A stretch of DNA of 64,000 bases from the NCBI GenBank assembly GCA_031213475.1, contig JARUPZ010000004.1, positions 6,790,000 through 6,853,999 of the forward strand, given 5' to 3'. The DNA comes from Nereocystis luetkeana (lineage: Eukaryota; Sar; Phaeophyceae; Laminariales; Laminariaceae). Positions within the stretch are counted from its first letter, which is position 1. Each line of letters begins with the position of its first letter. The notes under the pieces are model-generated. The model saw only the letters and a list, made by a program, of their open reading frames with translations, made no database searches and had not been told where the DNA came from. Both the position numbers and the translations under genes were made by a program. Below are positions 1 through 9,451 of the stretch, one piece after another.

Positions 1-300
1 TTATGCAAGAAAAAGTCCCTACGAGCAAGCACTCGGAGAGACTTGAACCCACGAAAGTGATCTTGATAGGCACGCGGACCACTGTGTAGGTGTTATCAAC
101 TGAGCTTTAGGGGTAAAAGATCGATCGATTACCCAGCCCAAGGTAATCCTTATAACACTCTCCCTCCCTCTGAACGGCGGGATCTTTGGGGCGCCGGAAC
201 CGTATACCAATACGTCCGTGCGCTGACCTACCCGCTTCGATTCATTCCCTGGGGATCCAGGGAGATGTGTTTTTTTAGGTGTCGGTATTCCGCGCGCCCC
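1..300 (-). mobile_element. SINE family J, copy 1 (tRNA-derived)
   Basis: The body (118-300) matches 24551-24707 closely in inverted orientation. On the minus strand it is followed by a tRNA-like head (117-40) with A box AAGCTCAGTTGATAAC and B box GGTTCAAGTCTC. Body followed by head means that the end of one unit runs into the start of another, as in a tandem array. Confidence 0.65.
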
Positions 301-507
301 TCTGCTCTGTGGCAAACGACACCATCTTTGATGTCGCCCGTGTTGGCCGAGTTGCACACGCTAGTGTTTTAGCCCCGCGGTATCTACCACGCTAGTGTTT
401 TAGCCACGCATAATAAGGCCAATATCCTTGCGGATCTTCTTGAGTAGAAGCGCTGCAGTCTTAACTAAGCTTGGCCAGAGGGTTCGTCGAATGCGAAGAC
501 GTTAGAT

Positions 508-545
508 AGATGTGAAGGTGTTACCTACTGAGTCATAGGGGTAAC
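508..545 (-). repeat. SINE family J head fragment
   Basis: The sequence GTGAAGGTGTTACCTACTGA is the reverse complement of the family J tRNA head start. Only the A-box part remains. Confidence 0.55.
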
Positions 546-559
546 TAGCATGGTGCCAT

Positions 560-960
560 CTGGGCAACGTTGCGTGTCTGTATGCTCCAGTGCCTGCCTT
601 TCGTATTTTCTTTCCCCCCCGCCCGTGATTATCGCTTTTTTGTCCCTTCTTTTTTTTTCATTTTTCTTTCATTCCCGTTTGTACCTCTTTGTGTCTTTGT
701 TAGTATGGTCCGTTTTGCTTTTTTTCGCGTTTTGCTATCTGCTTCTGTTTTTATTTTGTTTTGTTTTTTTTTGCTTCGCTTCATCTTCTTTTTTAGGTTT
801 TTGTTGTCTCCTTTTTGCTTCCCTGGTGTCCGCAGTGGTGGAGTGCGTATGCTTGTTTTTTGTTTTTGCCTCTGTTTTACTTGAGGTATTTCTTCCACTC
901 CAGAGTTATTGGAGCTTGTCCTGCGACCACGGACTGCATTGTATTGTGAGTTAATGTGAG
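560..960. repeat. T-rich low-complexity stretch
   Basis: About 70% pyrimidine on the plus strand with many T runs, ending in a short (AAC)n tract at 960-974. Overlapping open frames here are rich in Phe, Ser, Leu and Cys only because of composition. No gene seen. Confidence 0.7.
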
Positions 961-974
961 AACAACAACAACAA

Positions 975-1050
975 GGGGTAAAATATCGATCGATTACCCA
1001 GCCCAAGGTAATCCTAATACCCCCACCTCCCAAGCCACCGGGGGTCTGTA
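975..1050 (-). repeat. SINE family J body fragment
   Basis: Contains the family J end (GGGGTAAAATATCGATCGAT then TACCCAGCCCAAGGTAATCC), followed by a diverged C-rich part. No tRNA head is left. Confidence 0.55.
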
Positions 1051-1321
1051 CAAAAACACACAACGTGAAAGATACGATTTCGATGCTTGATATCCGTGCT
1101 ACTGCGTATACCTACTCTGTGCATCGAACCTTTCTTTCGTTCGGTATCTGTAATGATCTTTCTTGAAAACACCCCCCCAAAAAAACAAAAAAATACAAGG
1201 AAGGATGCCAGGGGATGGAAGACAAAGCCCGATCGATTCGTATCAGTACGATATCTCGCATTTTTCGTTGTTCACCTGTTATTATGCGACATCTCGCATC
1301 GCTGTTTGGGCAAAATGAATA

Positions 1322-1410
1322 TGCAGCCCCGTCCGGTTTGGGGACAAATTACTCGGAATTTGACTGGCTTAGCCCCCAAAACGGGACTGAGGTTTGAACC
1401 AGAAGGGTGA
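1322..1410. mobile_element. MITE family A copy (diverged)
   Basis: Near-palindrome with arms CCCCGTCCGGTTTGGGGACA and CCCCCAAAACGGGACTG. Lies directly beside the next copy. Outer tips have decayed. Confidence 0.65.
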
Positions 1411-1418
1411 CACCTTAA

Positions 1419-1507
1419 CCCTTTAAGCACTGCAGTCCCGTTTTGGGGACAAACTACTCGGAATTTGACTGGTTTGTCCCCAAAACGGGACTGCGGTTCT
1501 AAAAGGG
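1419..1507. mobile_element. MITE family A copy
   Basis: Complete, 89 bp. Starts CCCTTTAAGCACTGCAG and ends CGGTTCTAAAAGGG. TTAA on the left, TTGA on the right. Confidence 0.8.
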
Positions 1508-1602
1508 TTGAAGAGGGAAACAGCGAATGAATGAGTAACGGTACGAGCACAAAAAAAAAATAAAAAATTACAGCAGCATGGTTGGGGGGTCCCATTCCGT
1601 TT

Positions 1603-1690
1603 GAGGACCCTAAGTCCCGTTTTGGGGGACAAATTTATCAAACTCGACGCAAAGTTTGTCCACAAAACGGGACTCCAGTCAGTCCCAAAA
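1603..1690. mobile_element. MITE family A copy (diverged)
   Basis: Both inner arms (TCCCGTTTTGGGGGACAAA and TTGTCCACAAAACGGGACT) are clear; both tips are altered. Confidence 0.65.
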
Positions 1691-1722
1691 AGTACCTGGT
1701 GGTGACTTACTGCAAGGAGCGA

Positions 1723-1775
1723 ATGCTGCGCGGCCGCACGGCATGTCCATCATATAATGTGCGGCCGCGCAGCAT
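1723..1775. repeat. Perfect GC-rich hairpin with two NotI sites
   Basis: Arms of 17 bp (ATGCTGCGCGGCCGCAC and its exact reverse complement) around a 19-nt loop. The loop motif (CATGTCCATCATATA) is repeated just after the second arm. Role unknown; could be the tip of a foldback repeat. Confidence 0.8.
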
Positions 1776-2033
1776 GTTCATCATATATATGATATGTTTT
1801 CCCCTGTCTGTGTGTGCTTCTGGGCGCACGCTGTGATCGTAGATGGTTGATATTGATACGGCGGAGCACCCAGAGGTGTTATCAACCATTGCTATTTTAG
1901 GTCGTCATCTCGGGTCCCTACGTAAAAAGGGTCAACAGCAACAGTCTATATATATCTGCAGGGGGCGGGGTCGTTGTTCGTTGTTCGTGAGTTCAACCAC
2001 GACGACAAGTTTTTTTTTTCAAAGAAAAGTTAA

Positions 2034-2122
2034 CCCGTTTAGAACCGCAGTCCCGTTTTGGGGACAAACCATCCAATTTTCAAGTAGTTTGTCCCCAAAA
2101 CGGGACTGCAGTCCCAAAGGGG
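2034..2122. mobile_element. MITE family A copy, complete
   Basis: 89 bp with intact TTAA on both sides (2030-2033 and 2123-2126). This is one of the best examples of the TTAA target duplication. Confidence 0.85.
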
Positions 2123-2214
2123 TTAATTATTTCCTCCTGTTGTCCGTTGTCCGTGCCACAAGAATCTGATAAAACACTCTTTTTTCCTGCCTGGATCCCC
2201 AGAGATTTTGTTAA

Positions 2215-2313
2215 ACCCTTTAGAACTCCAGTCCGCTTTTGGGGACAAGACACTCAAATTCCTAGTAATTTGTTCCCAATTGCCCCCAAAACGAGACTGC
2301 AGTCTTAAAAGGG
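2215..2313. mobile_element. MITE family A copy, complete
   Basis: 99 bp with TTAA on both sides. The loop carries an extra TTGTTCCCAATTGCC unit, a local repeat of the arm also seen in the copy at 17243. Confidence 0.8.
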
Positions 2314-2448
2314 TTAAGAACATCGGACTACAGCAGCAGTGAACACGTACGCCCTATACGGCAACCAAGAATCCCGCCGTTCTGAAACGGGGGGGGGGGG
2401 GAGTTTCACAAGGCTTATAAGAGCGAGTCGGCAATTTTTTTTGTTCTT

Positions 2449-2525
2449 CCTTTAGCCCAACGGACTAAGATCTTCATTAACTCAACTACCTGAATAACAG
2501 TAAATCCAGGTATTCAAATCGCGCA
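2449..2525 (+). repeat. Possible tRNA-like (SINE head) sequence
   Basis: TAGCCCAACGG fits the RNA polymerase III A box, and GGTATTCAAATC about 55 nt later loosely fits a B box. No good cloverleaf forms. Probably a decayed tRNA-derived SINE head. Confidence 0.25.
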
Positions 2526-2529
2526 AGCA

Positions 2530-2681
2530 ATGGATAGGTGGCGACAGAAAGGAATCGCCGAGTTGGGCGATGTCCTGGCTGAGTTCTCCGACGTGTTGTT
2601 GGAGGACAAGCGCGTAGGGCTACGTACGACGGTAGAGTGGGGGTGCGCCGCAACAAGGCAGAGGTAGGTGTGGGACAAGGC
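2530..2681 (+). other. Orphan coding-like segment
   Basis: An open stretch starting at an ATG reads MDRWRQKGIAELGDVLAEFS, then DVLLEDKRVGLRTTVEWG, and runs into a donor-like CAGAG|GTAGGT. Base use is GC-rich and codon-like compared with its surroundings. ELGDVLAEFSDV faintly recalls the segment before reverse transcriptase in Ty3-type elements, but it is too short to assign. Could be an exon, a retroelement scrap or chance. Confidence 0.2.
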
Positions 2682-2994
2682 GCTTCAGCCTTCCTTGTTG
2701 CTACTATTACCTTAATATATACATAATATGTGTTCCGATTTTACGCCACACATACACACATACAAAGCACGCCTTAACTCGCGGGATAAGGCCGAAACTG
2801 GCCTCGATCAGAACCAGGAGAAAAAAAAAGCGGGGGTAAAAAGGCCAGCACCCGGCCTTGAAAGCGGGAGAAATCGCTTGGACACCACATACACAAATCG
2901 AGTTTGATGTCGGAAAAACAACCCCCGATTTGGCCTGCCTGGTCTCTGCTTCCGTCTCTGCTAGTAATATTACGCGGAAACACAGTACCAGGGA

Positions 2995-3172
2995 AGTAAA
3001 TACGATCAAATCTTGTTGGTACACAGGGAATTATGTAGGTTTTTGTATGTAACGTACAGTAGGTCCTTTTAGAACCGCAACCCCGTTTGAGGACAGGCGG
3101 CTCGAATTTCAAGTAATTTGTCCCCAAAACGGGGCTGACTGCGCTTCTAAAAGGGGGTCCCCCGTAAATACC
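2995..3172. mobile_element. MITE family B copy split by a family A insertion
   Basis: The left part keeps the B core (GTAGGTTTTTGTATG, then CAGTAGGTCC), and the right tip GTCCCCCGTAAATA follows at 3158. A family A copy (about 3071-3157) sits between them. The left B tip is decayed. Confidence 0.6.
3071..3157. mobile_element. MITE family A copy inside family B
   Basis: Arms AGAACCGCAACCCCGTTTGA and CCAAAACGGGGCTGACTGCG. Inserted in the right arm of the B copy at 2995-3172. Confidence 0.7.
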
Positions 3173-3179
3173 ATGTACC

Positions 3180-3895
3180 AGGTATGTGACTGCCTCATCG
3201 CGGGGTACCCACTCTGTAACCCCATTGTAATAGATTGATAGCCCTACTGCCTAAACCGAGGAGGCCAAACCATTCCGAATTAACCAATCAATGGTTATAT
3301 ACGCAGTGTTGGACAATTTATCCTCGTGTGTCAACCATCTAATACAAAAAAATGGCTTGTCAAGTCTACCATTAATATAATATGAATATTGATATCAGTG
3401 CCTCTATGATGCCTCTTTTGGAGAGTTCAACTTTAGAAGAAGACCCGCCGACTTCTCCATTTCCCGCAATTTGTTCCACGTACGTACATATATACGCATA
3501 CGCGCAGTCCTCCTGCGCAAACTTTTTTTTTTTCATGATTCGGATTGGCGCTCGTCTTTTTTCCCTGCTCTTGGAAATAACTTTCAGCCATTTTTTTTTA
3601 TAGCGTTCGTCTTCCCCGAAAAAAATCGTTTTCCTCGGTACGGAATTCCAAAGCCAAAATGCTCGCAGTACAGCAGTAAGTAGTTAATCCAATGCCTGGT
3701 ATATCTCTAAAACTAAAACAAAAAAGCAACAGCTAGCTGCGAGATCGAGGATTTATGAAGTCGAAACTCATTCTTGCAAGCTGTGTGATACCTTACTCTG
3801 CCCGTAAAGGTAAATTAAATGACCGTTTGGGGGTATTAACAGTAACAGCACAGCAGTAAGTACCCACGGGCTCCTTGTTGGTATCAAGGGCAAAT
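3180..3895. other. Intergenic stretch, nothing recognised
   Basis: AT-rich, with T runs and several TACAGCAGTA-like motifs (3671, 3850). No open frame of weight and no repeat family matched. Confidence 0.6.
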
Positions 3896-3901
3896 CTTAT
3901 A

Positions 3902-4354
3902 GGCCACTTCTTATGCAGTCGGATTTGCAGCCAGTTGGGAATTAATTGTGCTATCGGCACGTTCGCACGAGCTTTTCCCCCGAAAATGTGCGAAACTGCT
4001 GTTTCTCGCCTCAGAATGACTTGGACTTTTCTCCAAGAAGACCTATATCTAGTAGAAGATCTGTTTCCCGCTTTCTCCAGAGGTGCCCAGTTGCAGGGAA
4101 AACACGTATTTGACCCAGTTGGATCGGAAAAGTGCCGGGGGTGATTTCCTGCAACTAACTGGGCACCTGGAGAAGCGGGAAACAGCTCTAGACAGGTCTT
4201 GGAGAAAAGTCCAAGTCATTCTGAGGCGAGAAACAGCAGTTGTTTCGCACACTTTCGGGGCAAACGCTCGTGCGAACGTGCCGATAGCACCATTATTGCC
4301 GATAGCACCATTTATTTCCAACTGACTGCAAATCCGACTGCATGAGAAGTGGCC
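3902..4354. mobile_element. Foldback element family D, copy 1
   Basis: Inverted repeat with arms of roughly 200 bp (3902-4105 and 4150-4354) that begin GGCCACTTCTTATGCAGTCG. Arms diverge by small changes. The loop contains CCCAGTTGGATCGGAAAAG. No coding capacity. Flanks (ATA and TTG) show no clear target duplication. Confidence 0.85.
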
Positions 4355-4595
4355 TTGTAGGGTTGCACTTTATTTTTCCCCCGAGGTTTGTTCATCCTTC
4401 TTTCTGCCGCGACTAACTGTTTTAACACGTACTGCGTCGTGATCGGCGATTTATTTTTCAATCTTCTTGTCCCGCACCCTGCTGTATAATTACTAGTCAA
4501 ATCTCTAAAGTTGATAGATGATAGATGTAAGAAGTAGACACAGAAGGTAGATAGCCTTGGTGTATAGGTTTCCTTCGTATACGGATAATTTTTCC

Positions 4596-4760
4596 TTCAG
4601 GAATGTTTGGATTGATCAAAGGTGAAAGCTCATGCTGCACATTGTCGGATGGCAAGCCTAACAATAATAACAATTCTTCACTACTTTCTGTTATTAAAAA
4701 TAGTCGTTTATTAGGACAACACTACACATTGTCGGATGGCAAGCATAATAATAATAACAG
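4596..4760 (+). mobile_element. Family C-related repeats (tail shared, different body)
   Basis: Two successive occurrences of the tail CACATTGTCGGATGGCAAG followed by AATAATAA, at 4638-4672 and 4724-4760. The second body (TCGTTTATTAGGACAACACT) matches 21644-21700. Confidence 0.65.
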
Positions 4761-4772
4761 CAAAATTTAAAT

Positions 4773-4932
4773 GGAGTAGACAAGCCGAAAGTTGGCACGG
4801 AAGGGAGGTAGACTTGGTGCATGGGTTTCCTTTTGTTTCCGAGGTTTTCTTCTTTCGGGAAAGTTATGAGTGATCCATGTTGAAGATCATGCTGCACATT
4901 GTCGGATGGCAAGAGAAATAATAATAATAGAT
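4773..4932 (+). mobile_element. Family C copy
   Basis: Begins GGAGTAGACAAGCCGAAAGT, runs through CATGGGTTTCCTTTTGTTTC, and ends CATTGTCGGATGGCAAGAG plus (AAT)n. The trinucleotide tail suggests a SINE or the 3' end of a LINE. The plus frame reads VDLVHGFPFVSEVFFFRESY, so it may be the end of an old open frame. Confidence 0.75.
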
Positions 4933-4934
4933 AT

Positions 4935-5770
4935 GTATAAGAATGACGCCTCGGACATACAATATACTGCTGCTGTAGATATATACCAGGTATTAGATAC
5001 ATGGAGTATTGTTATACCGTAACTACAGAGACAATCGCCTCCATGGAAAACTTGGTAGGTAAGAGGTTTCGATGCTTTCAAGCCTGCAACAATTTGGAGA
5101 CAACTCTGAACACCGAACACACCCCGTGAAAAGCGCGATCGAGTTATATCTCATCTCACACACCAAACTCGCTCGCACAGATACATGAAGAGTTTTCAGT
5201 AAATTTCCGATCTCACAGCTTCGTTTTTTTTTTTTGTTCGTTTGTTCTTCTCTTCTTTTCTTCATGTATATACATAAATTGATACCTGGTACAAACTACG
5301 CCGGCGTATGGAAAGCGAAATATGTTGTTGCGTGAAAGACGGTCGGTTTATGTTTACATGTTCCGCAGACTGCTGTGGGAGTATGAATGTGCGTACGTGT
5401 AACATTATCATTCCATGTGCCAGCAGACAATATATGTTGCGCCTGTTCAAACCATACCATCCGCATACTACGTACAAAGGGGTACATAGCTACATCAGCA
5501 GTAAAACCTAATAACATAACCCTGTTATCGGAGTTTTTTCCCCCCTTATTTTCGACATTTTCTCGCGCAATTTTTCAATCTTCCGTATTTTCCTGATTTT
5601 TTTTTTCCAAACGTGTGAAATTTAACGAACTTGATGTTTTGGCTTCTGGAGAATCTCACGAATATACAGTGACAGAACGCCTCCGTATATTGATACAGAT
5701 CTCAATTATTTCCAAACTTTGGAAATTAATTATGGAAAAAAACGCTCTCCGATAAGAATGAGCCTTGTAA
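4935..5770. other. Intergenic stretch, nothing recognised
   Basis: AT-rich sequence with two TACCWGGTA motifs (4983 and 5283). No supported gene or repeat family. Confidence 0.6.
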
Positions 5771-5775
5771 TATCT

Positions 5776-5846
5776 GCAGTCCCGTTTCGGGATTAGAGTG
5801 AGTGGTATATTCCCGAGACGGGGCTGCAGCAGTCCTAACAGGGCTA
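5776..5846. mobile_element. MITE family A remnant
   Basis: GCAGTCCCGTTTCGGGATTA and CGAGACGGGGCTGCAGCAG are decayed arms of family A. Confidence 0.5.
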
Positions 5847-5875
5847 AAAACATGGGAGGTGCTCGTATCAGTCTC

Positions 5876-5934
<59 letters not shown>
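5876..5934. repeat. (CAGA)n microsatellite
   Basis: About 15 perfect tetranucleotide units. The minus strand reads Cys-Leu-Ser-Val repeats in all frames, an artefact. Confidence 0.95.
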
Positions 5935-5935
<1 letters not shown>

Positions 5936-6247
5936 CTGAATAAATTGAAATATTGCACCAAAAAATAAATGCAGACTGCCCCCCCCCCCCCCAAAAAAAA
6001 AACAAGTCCCCCTCACTACTCATGACTCTGCTGACTCCTGACCGACGTTTCACCAACAATGAAATTTACCAGGCACCTCTGTCTGGGTAGGGTATTTTGT
6101 TATGATTAATTACATTGGCCATCTCACAAATCAACGTGCAGCTCTTATTATGCCAATACTACCACCCACATATACATAAAAGGGTAAAAACCGCTTACTA
6201 CTGTCAACTTCGACTATAAATATTACCAGGTAATATTAATGTTAATA

Positions 6248-6463
6248 TCACGGGGGACCACAATAACCCTTTTTTTAGGACCGCAGCCCCGTTTTGGGGA
6301 CATTAACTACTTGGAATTTGACTGGTTTGTCCCCGAACGCGGGACTGCAACACGAAAAGGGTTAGATGGGACCTACGGTAAAACAAAAACCTACCTGGTA
6401 CACATTTCGCTATTTTTACGAACAACATTTGGTTCTGTTTACTATTAATATGATCCCCCGCGA
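6248..6463. mobile_element. MITE family B copy split by a family A insertion
   Basis: Tips TCACGGGGGACCACA and GATCCCCCGCGA are flanked by TA on both sides. The family A copy at 6267-6361 sits in the left arm where B normally has TTAA. The B core also carries the CCTGGTA micro-insertion at 6393-6400. Confidence 0.75.
6267..6361. mobile_element. MITE family A copy inside family B
   Basis: 95 bp, flanked by ATAA and TTAG, i.e. a decayed TTAA duplication at the TTAA of the B arm. Confidence 0.8.
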
Positions 6464-6469
6464 TATTTG

Positions 6470-7140
6470 AAACATGGAACGTTCAACCGGGTATACTACG
6501 TACATGCTTCCTATCTGTATGCCAACCAAACCCGAACGCTCGATAAAATTATTCTGATAGATAAAATACCCACTGGGAGTACGTAAATACAGGCCGGAAA
6601 GTTAATGCGTCAATCAAGAGGAGGAGGAGGAGGAGTTCACCGACCGGCCGGGCCATATGTAAGACACCTCTATACAACAACAGCAGTACCACTGCTGTAG
6701 TAGTATTCATATTAATAGTACGACCAGGCGTATTTTATATGTGTCCGTGCGCTTTTTTATTTTTCCCGAGCAGCTGCGATTACCGTGCACATATCACCGG
6801 GGTGAAGACATGATATTGGGGGGGGGGGGGGGGCTACGGTATAGTAGAGGTAGCACCTACTATTTTCTTGGCCTCCTAACCTCAGGAACGCCTCCATACC
6901 TCTCCCCGCGAAGACCGTCTTCTGAATAAAAATAGACGCTCAATTGAGATCATCGTAGAAGAGCTAAAAAAACACGGACGTTTAATTGGGATGTCACCGT
7001 AGTAGGTTGCACTGCTCGAAAAAAAACGAAGCGAAACGAAAACTGAGAACAACGATATTGGGCAGTTCCTTTTGGTTGAGGGACCCCGGTCTATACTTTC
7101 GTAGCATAAATGCGCATGTATTCATTCAAGCCGTGCGAGC
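6470..7140. other. Intergenic stretch
   Basis: Contains a poly-G run (6819-6832) and a possible family E remnant (6835-6950: GTAGAGGTAGCAC then GAACGCCTCCATACC). No gene seen. Confidence 0.5.
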
Positions 7141-7145
7141 GGGGG

Positions 7146-7790
7146 ACGTCGACCATCCAAGCAAGCAAGCAACCAACCACCAGCCAACCAACCAACCGAC
7201 TAGTTGGCCGACCAACATACCAACCAACCAACCAACCAACCAACCAAACGATCATTCAACCAACCAACCAACCAACACAACCAACTCACCAACCGACCAA
7301 TCAACAAACCAACTATAGAGCGAGCGAGAAGGAAACCGACCAATCAGCGAAGGAGAAACCCAACGAACCAATCATCGAGCGAGGGAGATGCCAACCAACC
7401 AACCAGTCGTCAGGGAGCGAGAAACCAAAACCGAACCAAACCAACGAACCAACCAGCCCAATCAGCGGGCGAGAAACGACTCAACAAATCAGCGAGAAGC
7501 CAAAACACTAATCAACCAACTCGAACAACTTGATCACCGAGGAACCACCCAGATTGATCAACCAAAACGAACCGACCAACCGATCCAGCCAAGCAACCTA
7601 CCACAGGACTAAACCGACAAATCAACCAACCGATCGACCAACCAATCGAGATAAAGTGTGCCTAGCAATATTGTTTTTCAAAGCATCCACTGGGGAACAA
7701 AAACCCAACAACGACCCTCCAACCAATCATCCAACCAACCAACCAACCTACCAATCATCCAACCAACCTACCTACCTATCGGGGAGCGAG
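7146..7790. repeat. Degenerate (CCAA)n tract
   Basis: About 640 bp of imperfect CCAACCAA repeats with interspersed GAGCGAGA units. Period 4 keeps several frames open, with Pro-Thr-Asn-Gln repeats. There is no reason to think it is coding. Confidence 0.9.
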
Positions 7791-8346
7791 AAAATAACCG
7801 AAACGAACCACAATCAAAACACGCGTGCCACGCTACAGGGATAGAGGCGCCTTGTTGGCCAAGAAAACAAAATCGGACTGACGGGGAGCCTCTCCGACAT
7901 TTTTAGTACTGCCCTGCTGTACATACGTACACCTACATGAACAGGACTATAACTTCAAGTGTTTTTGCCCCACACTAATTTCAAGTGTTTTCCCCCACAA
8001 TGGGGATTGCGGTCTCACAATGGATCGACTGAGGAGCTACCTACCAGTCTGATCGGAAACATAAGGTACTTGCTTGTGGCCATCGAATCGTACCTTTTAC
8101 TTGTGCCTTCGATCAGAAAACCACGGTGTGTTTGTTTTTACATTCTCTTTTTGTTGTTGTCGTGCTGTTGTTGTTGTTGTTGTTATTGTTGTTGTGTACT
8201 CCCTGGTGCTCAGTCGGCAGTGGGTTTCACTTTTTTTTTTTTCTTATTTTTCTTTTTCTCGGCTATTCTCGACCTATTTTTGTTTTCGATTTTCGGGCCT
8301 GAAATCTCCCGTTTTGGGAACAAAGCGGCTCACACTCTATAAGCTA

Positions 8347-8718
8347 TTACGGGGGGGGCTAGTAAATAGGACCAAACATGGTTGGTAAAAATAACAAAAC
8401 AAAATATACAGGTTTTCGTGCGTACCGTGGGTCCTATTTAATATGGATGTATGTGCGTTCTACGATAGAGGTAGCACATTTCCGCTAAAAGGTTTTCCGA
8501 ATGACGGGGTCCCTTAACCCAAAATCGTCGGAATGTCAATCTTGTTTCGGAAAAAGACGTGCTTTGTATACTTGGGGGTCATGGGATTATTCATCGAGAT
8601 GCAATTTGGTTCTTGCTGAAGTCGGTTCGGATGAGGTATGGAGCTCCCTGAGTGAGGGGCCTCAGAAAATCAGAGTGAATCCCTATCGCAGAACGCCTCT
8701 AAATGGTCCCCCGTAAAT
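8347..8718. mobile_element. MITE family B copy interrupted by family E
   Basis: The left part (TTACGGGGG... to TCCTATTTAATATGG, 8347-8446) and the right tip ATGGTCCCCCGTAAATAG (8702-8718) are separated by the family E copy at 8455-8697. Confidence 0.65.
8455..8697 (+). mobile_element. Non-autonomous DNA element family E, copy 1
   Basis: About 243 bp with terminal inverted repeats GCGTTCTACGATAG and CTATCGCAGAACGC. The body includes CCCAAAATCGTCGGAATGTC and GGTATGGAGCTCC, shared with 30660, 34811 and 32825. Confidence 0.7.
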
Positions 8719-8744
8719 AGTTTAATCCCTACCTGGTACGCTAG

Positions 8745-8792
8745 CTTATTATCCCCCAAAACGGGACTGCAGTTTGGCCTCAAAGGGGTAAA
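8745..8792. mobile_element. MITE family A, half copy
   Basis: Only the right arm (CCCCCAAAACGGGACTGCAG then CAAAGGGG) remains, next to the ATT tract. Confidence 0.55.
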
Positions 8793-8802
8793 ATGCGTTT
8801 TT

Positions 8803-9148
<346 letters not shown>

Positions 9149-9305
9149 GTAATTTTTTTTTTTTTTCGGGGGTTGGGGTACAATAGTCCCCCAAGCGAGG
9201 AAGGAGCCCTCGAGAAGAAAATTATACGTGCAGCCCTTCCACCGCAGCACAGGGTCTCTCTCACACTCTCACACTCTCACACTCTCAGACCCCAAAAACT
9301 CTCAC

Positions 9306-9451
9306 CTAGTGCCAGCCCTAAGTCGCCGAGCTTGGGCGTGTACCCGCCCCCCGGACGGCGCCGCAGAAACACGTTGTCAGGCTTCAGGTCCACGTGGACA
9401 ACGCGGTGGCGGTGCATGTGGTCCAGGGCGCTGGCGACGCCCAGCATCAAC
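9306..9451 (-). CDS. Kinase exon with catalytic loop and DLG motif
   Basis: Encodes LMLGVASALDHMHRHRVVHV then DLKPDNVFLRRRPGGGYTPK and LGDLGLAL, i.e. helix E, the catalytic loop and the metal-binding loop. Asp and Asn of the catalytic loop are present; the HRD Arg is Val. The donor CTAG|GTGAGAG is strong and leaves phase 1. The acceptor follows a (TTTCG)n tract, so on the minus strand the polypyrimidine tract is poor. Confidence 0.85.

Noticed and set aside
5874-6059. Cys-Leu-Ser-Val repeat protein
   Set aside because: Product of the (CAGA)n microsatellite in all minus frames.
7110-7844. Pro-Thr-Asn-Gln-rich frames on the plus strand
   Set aside because: Period-4 CCAA repeat leaves several frames open at once; no domain or splice evidence.
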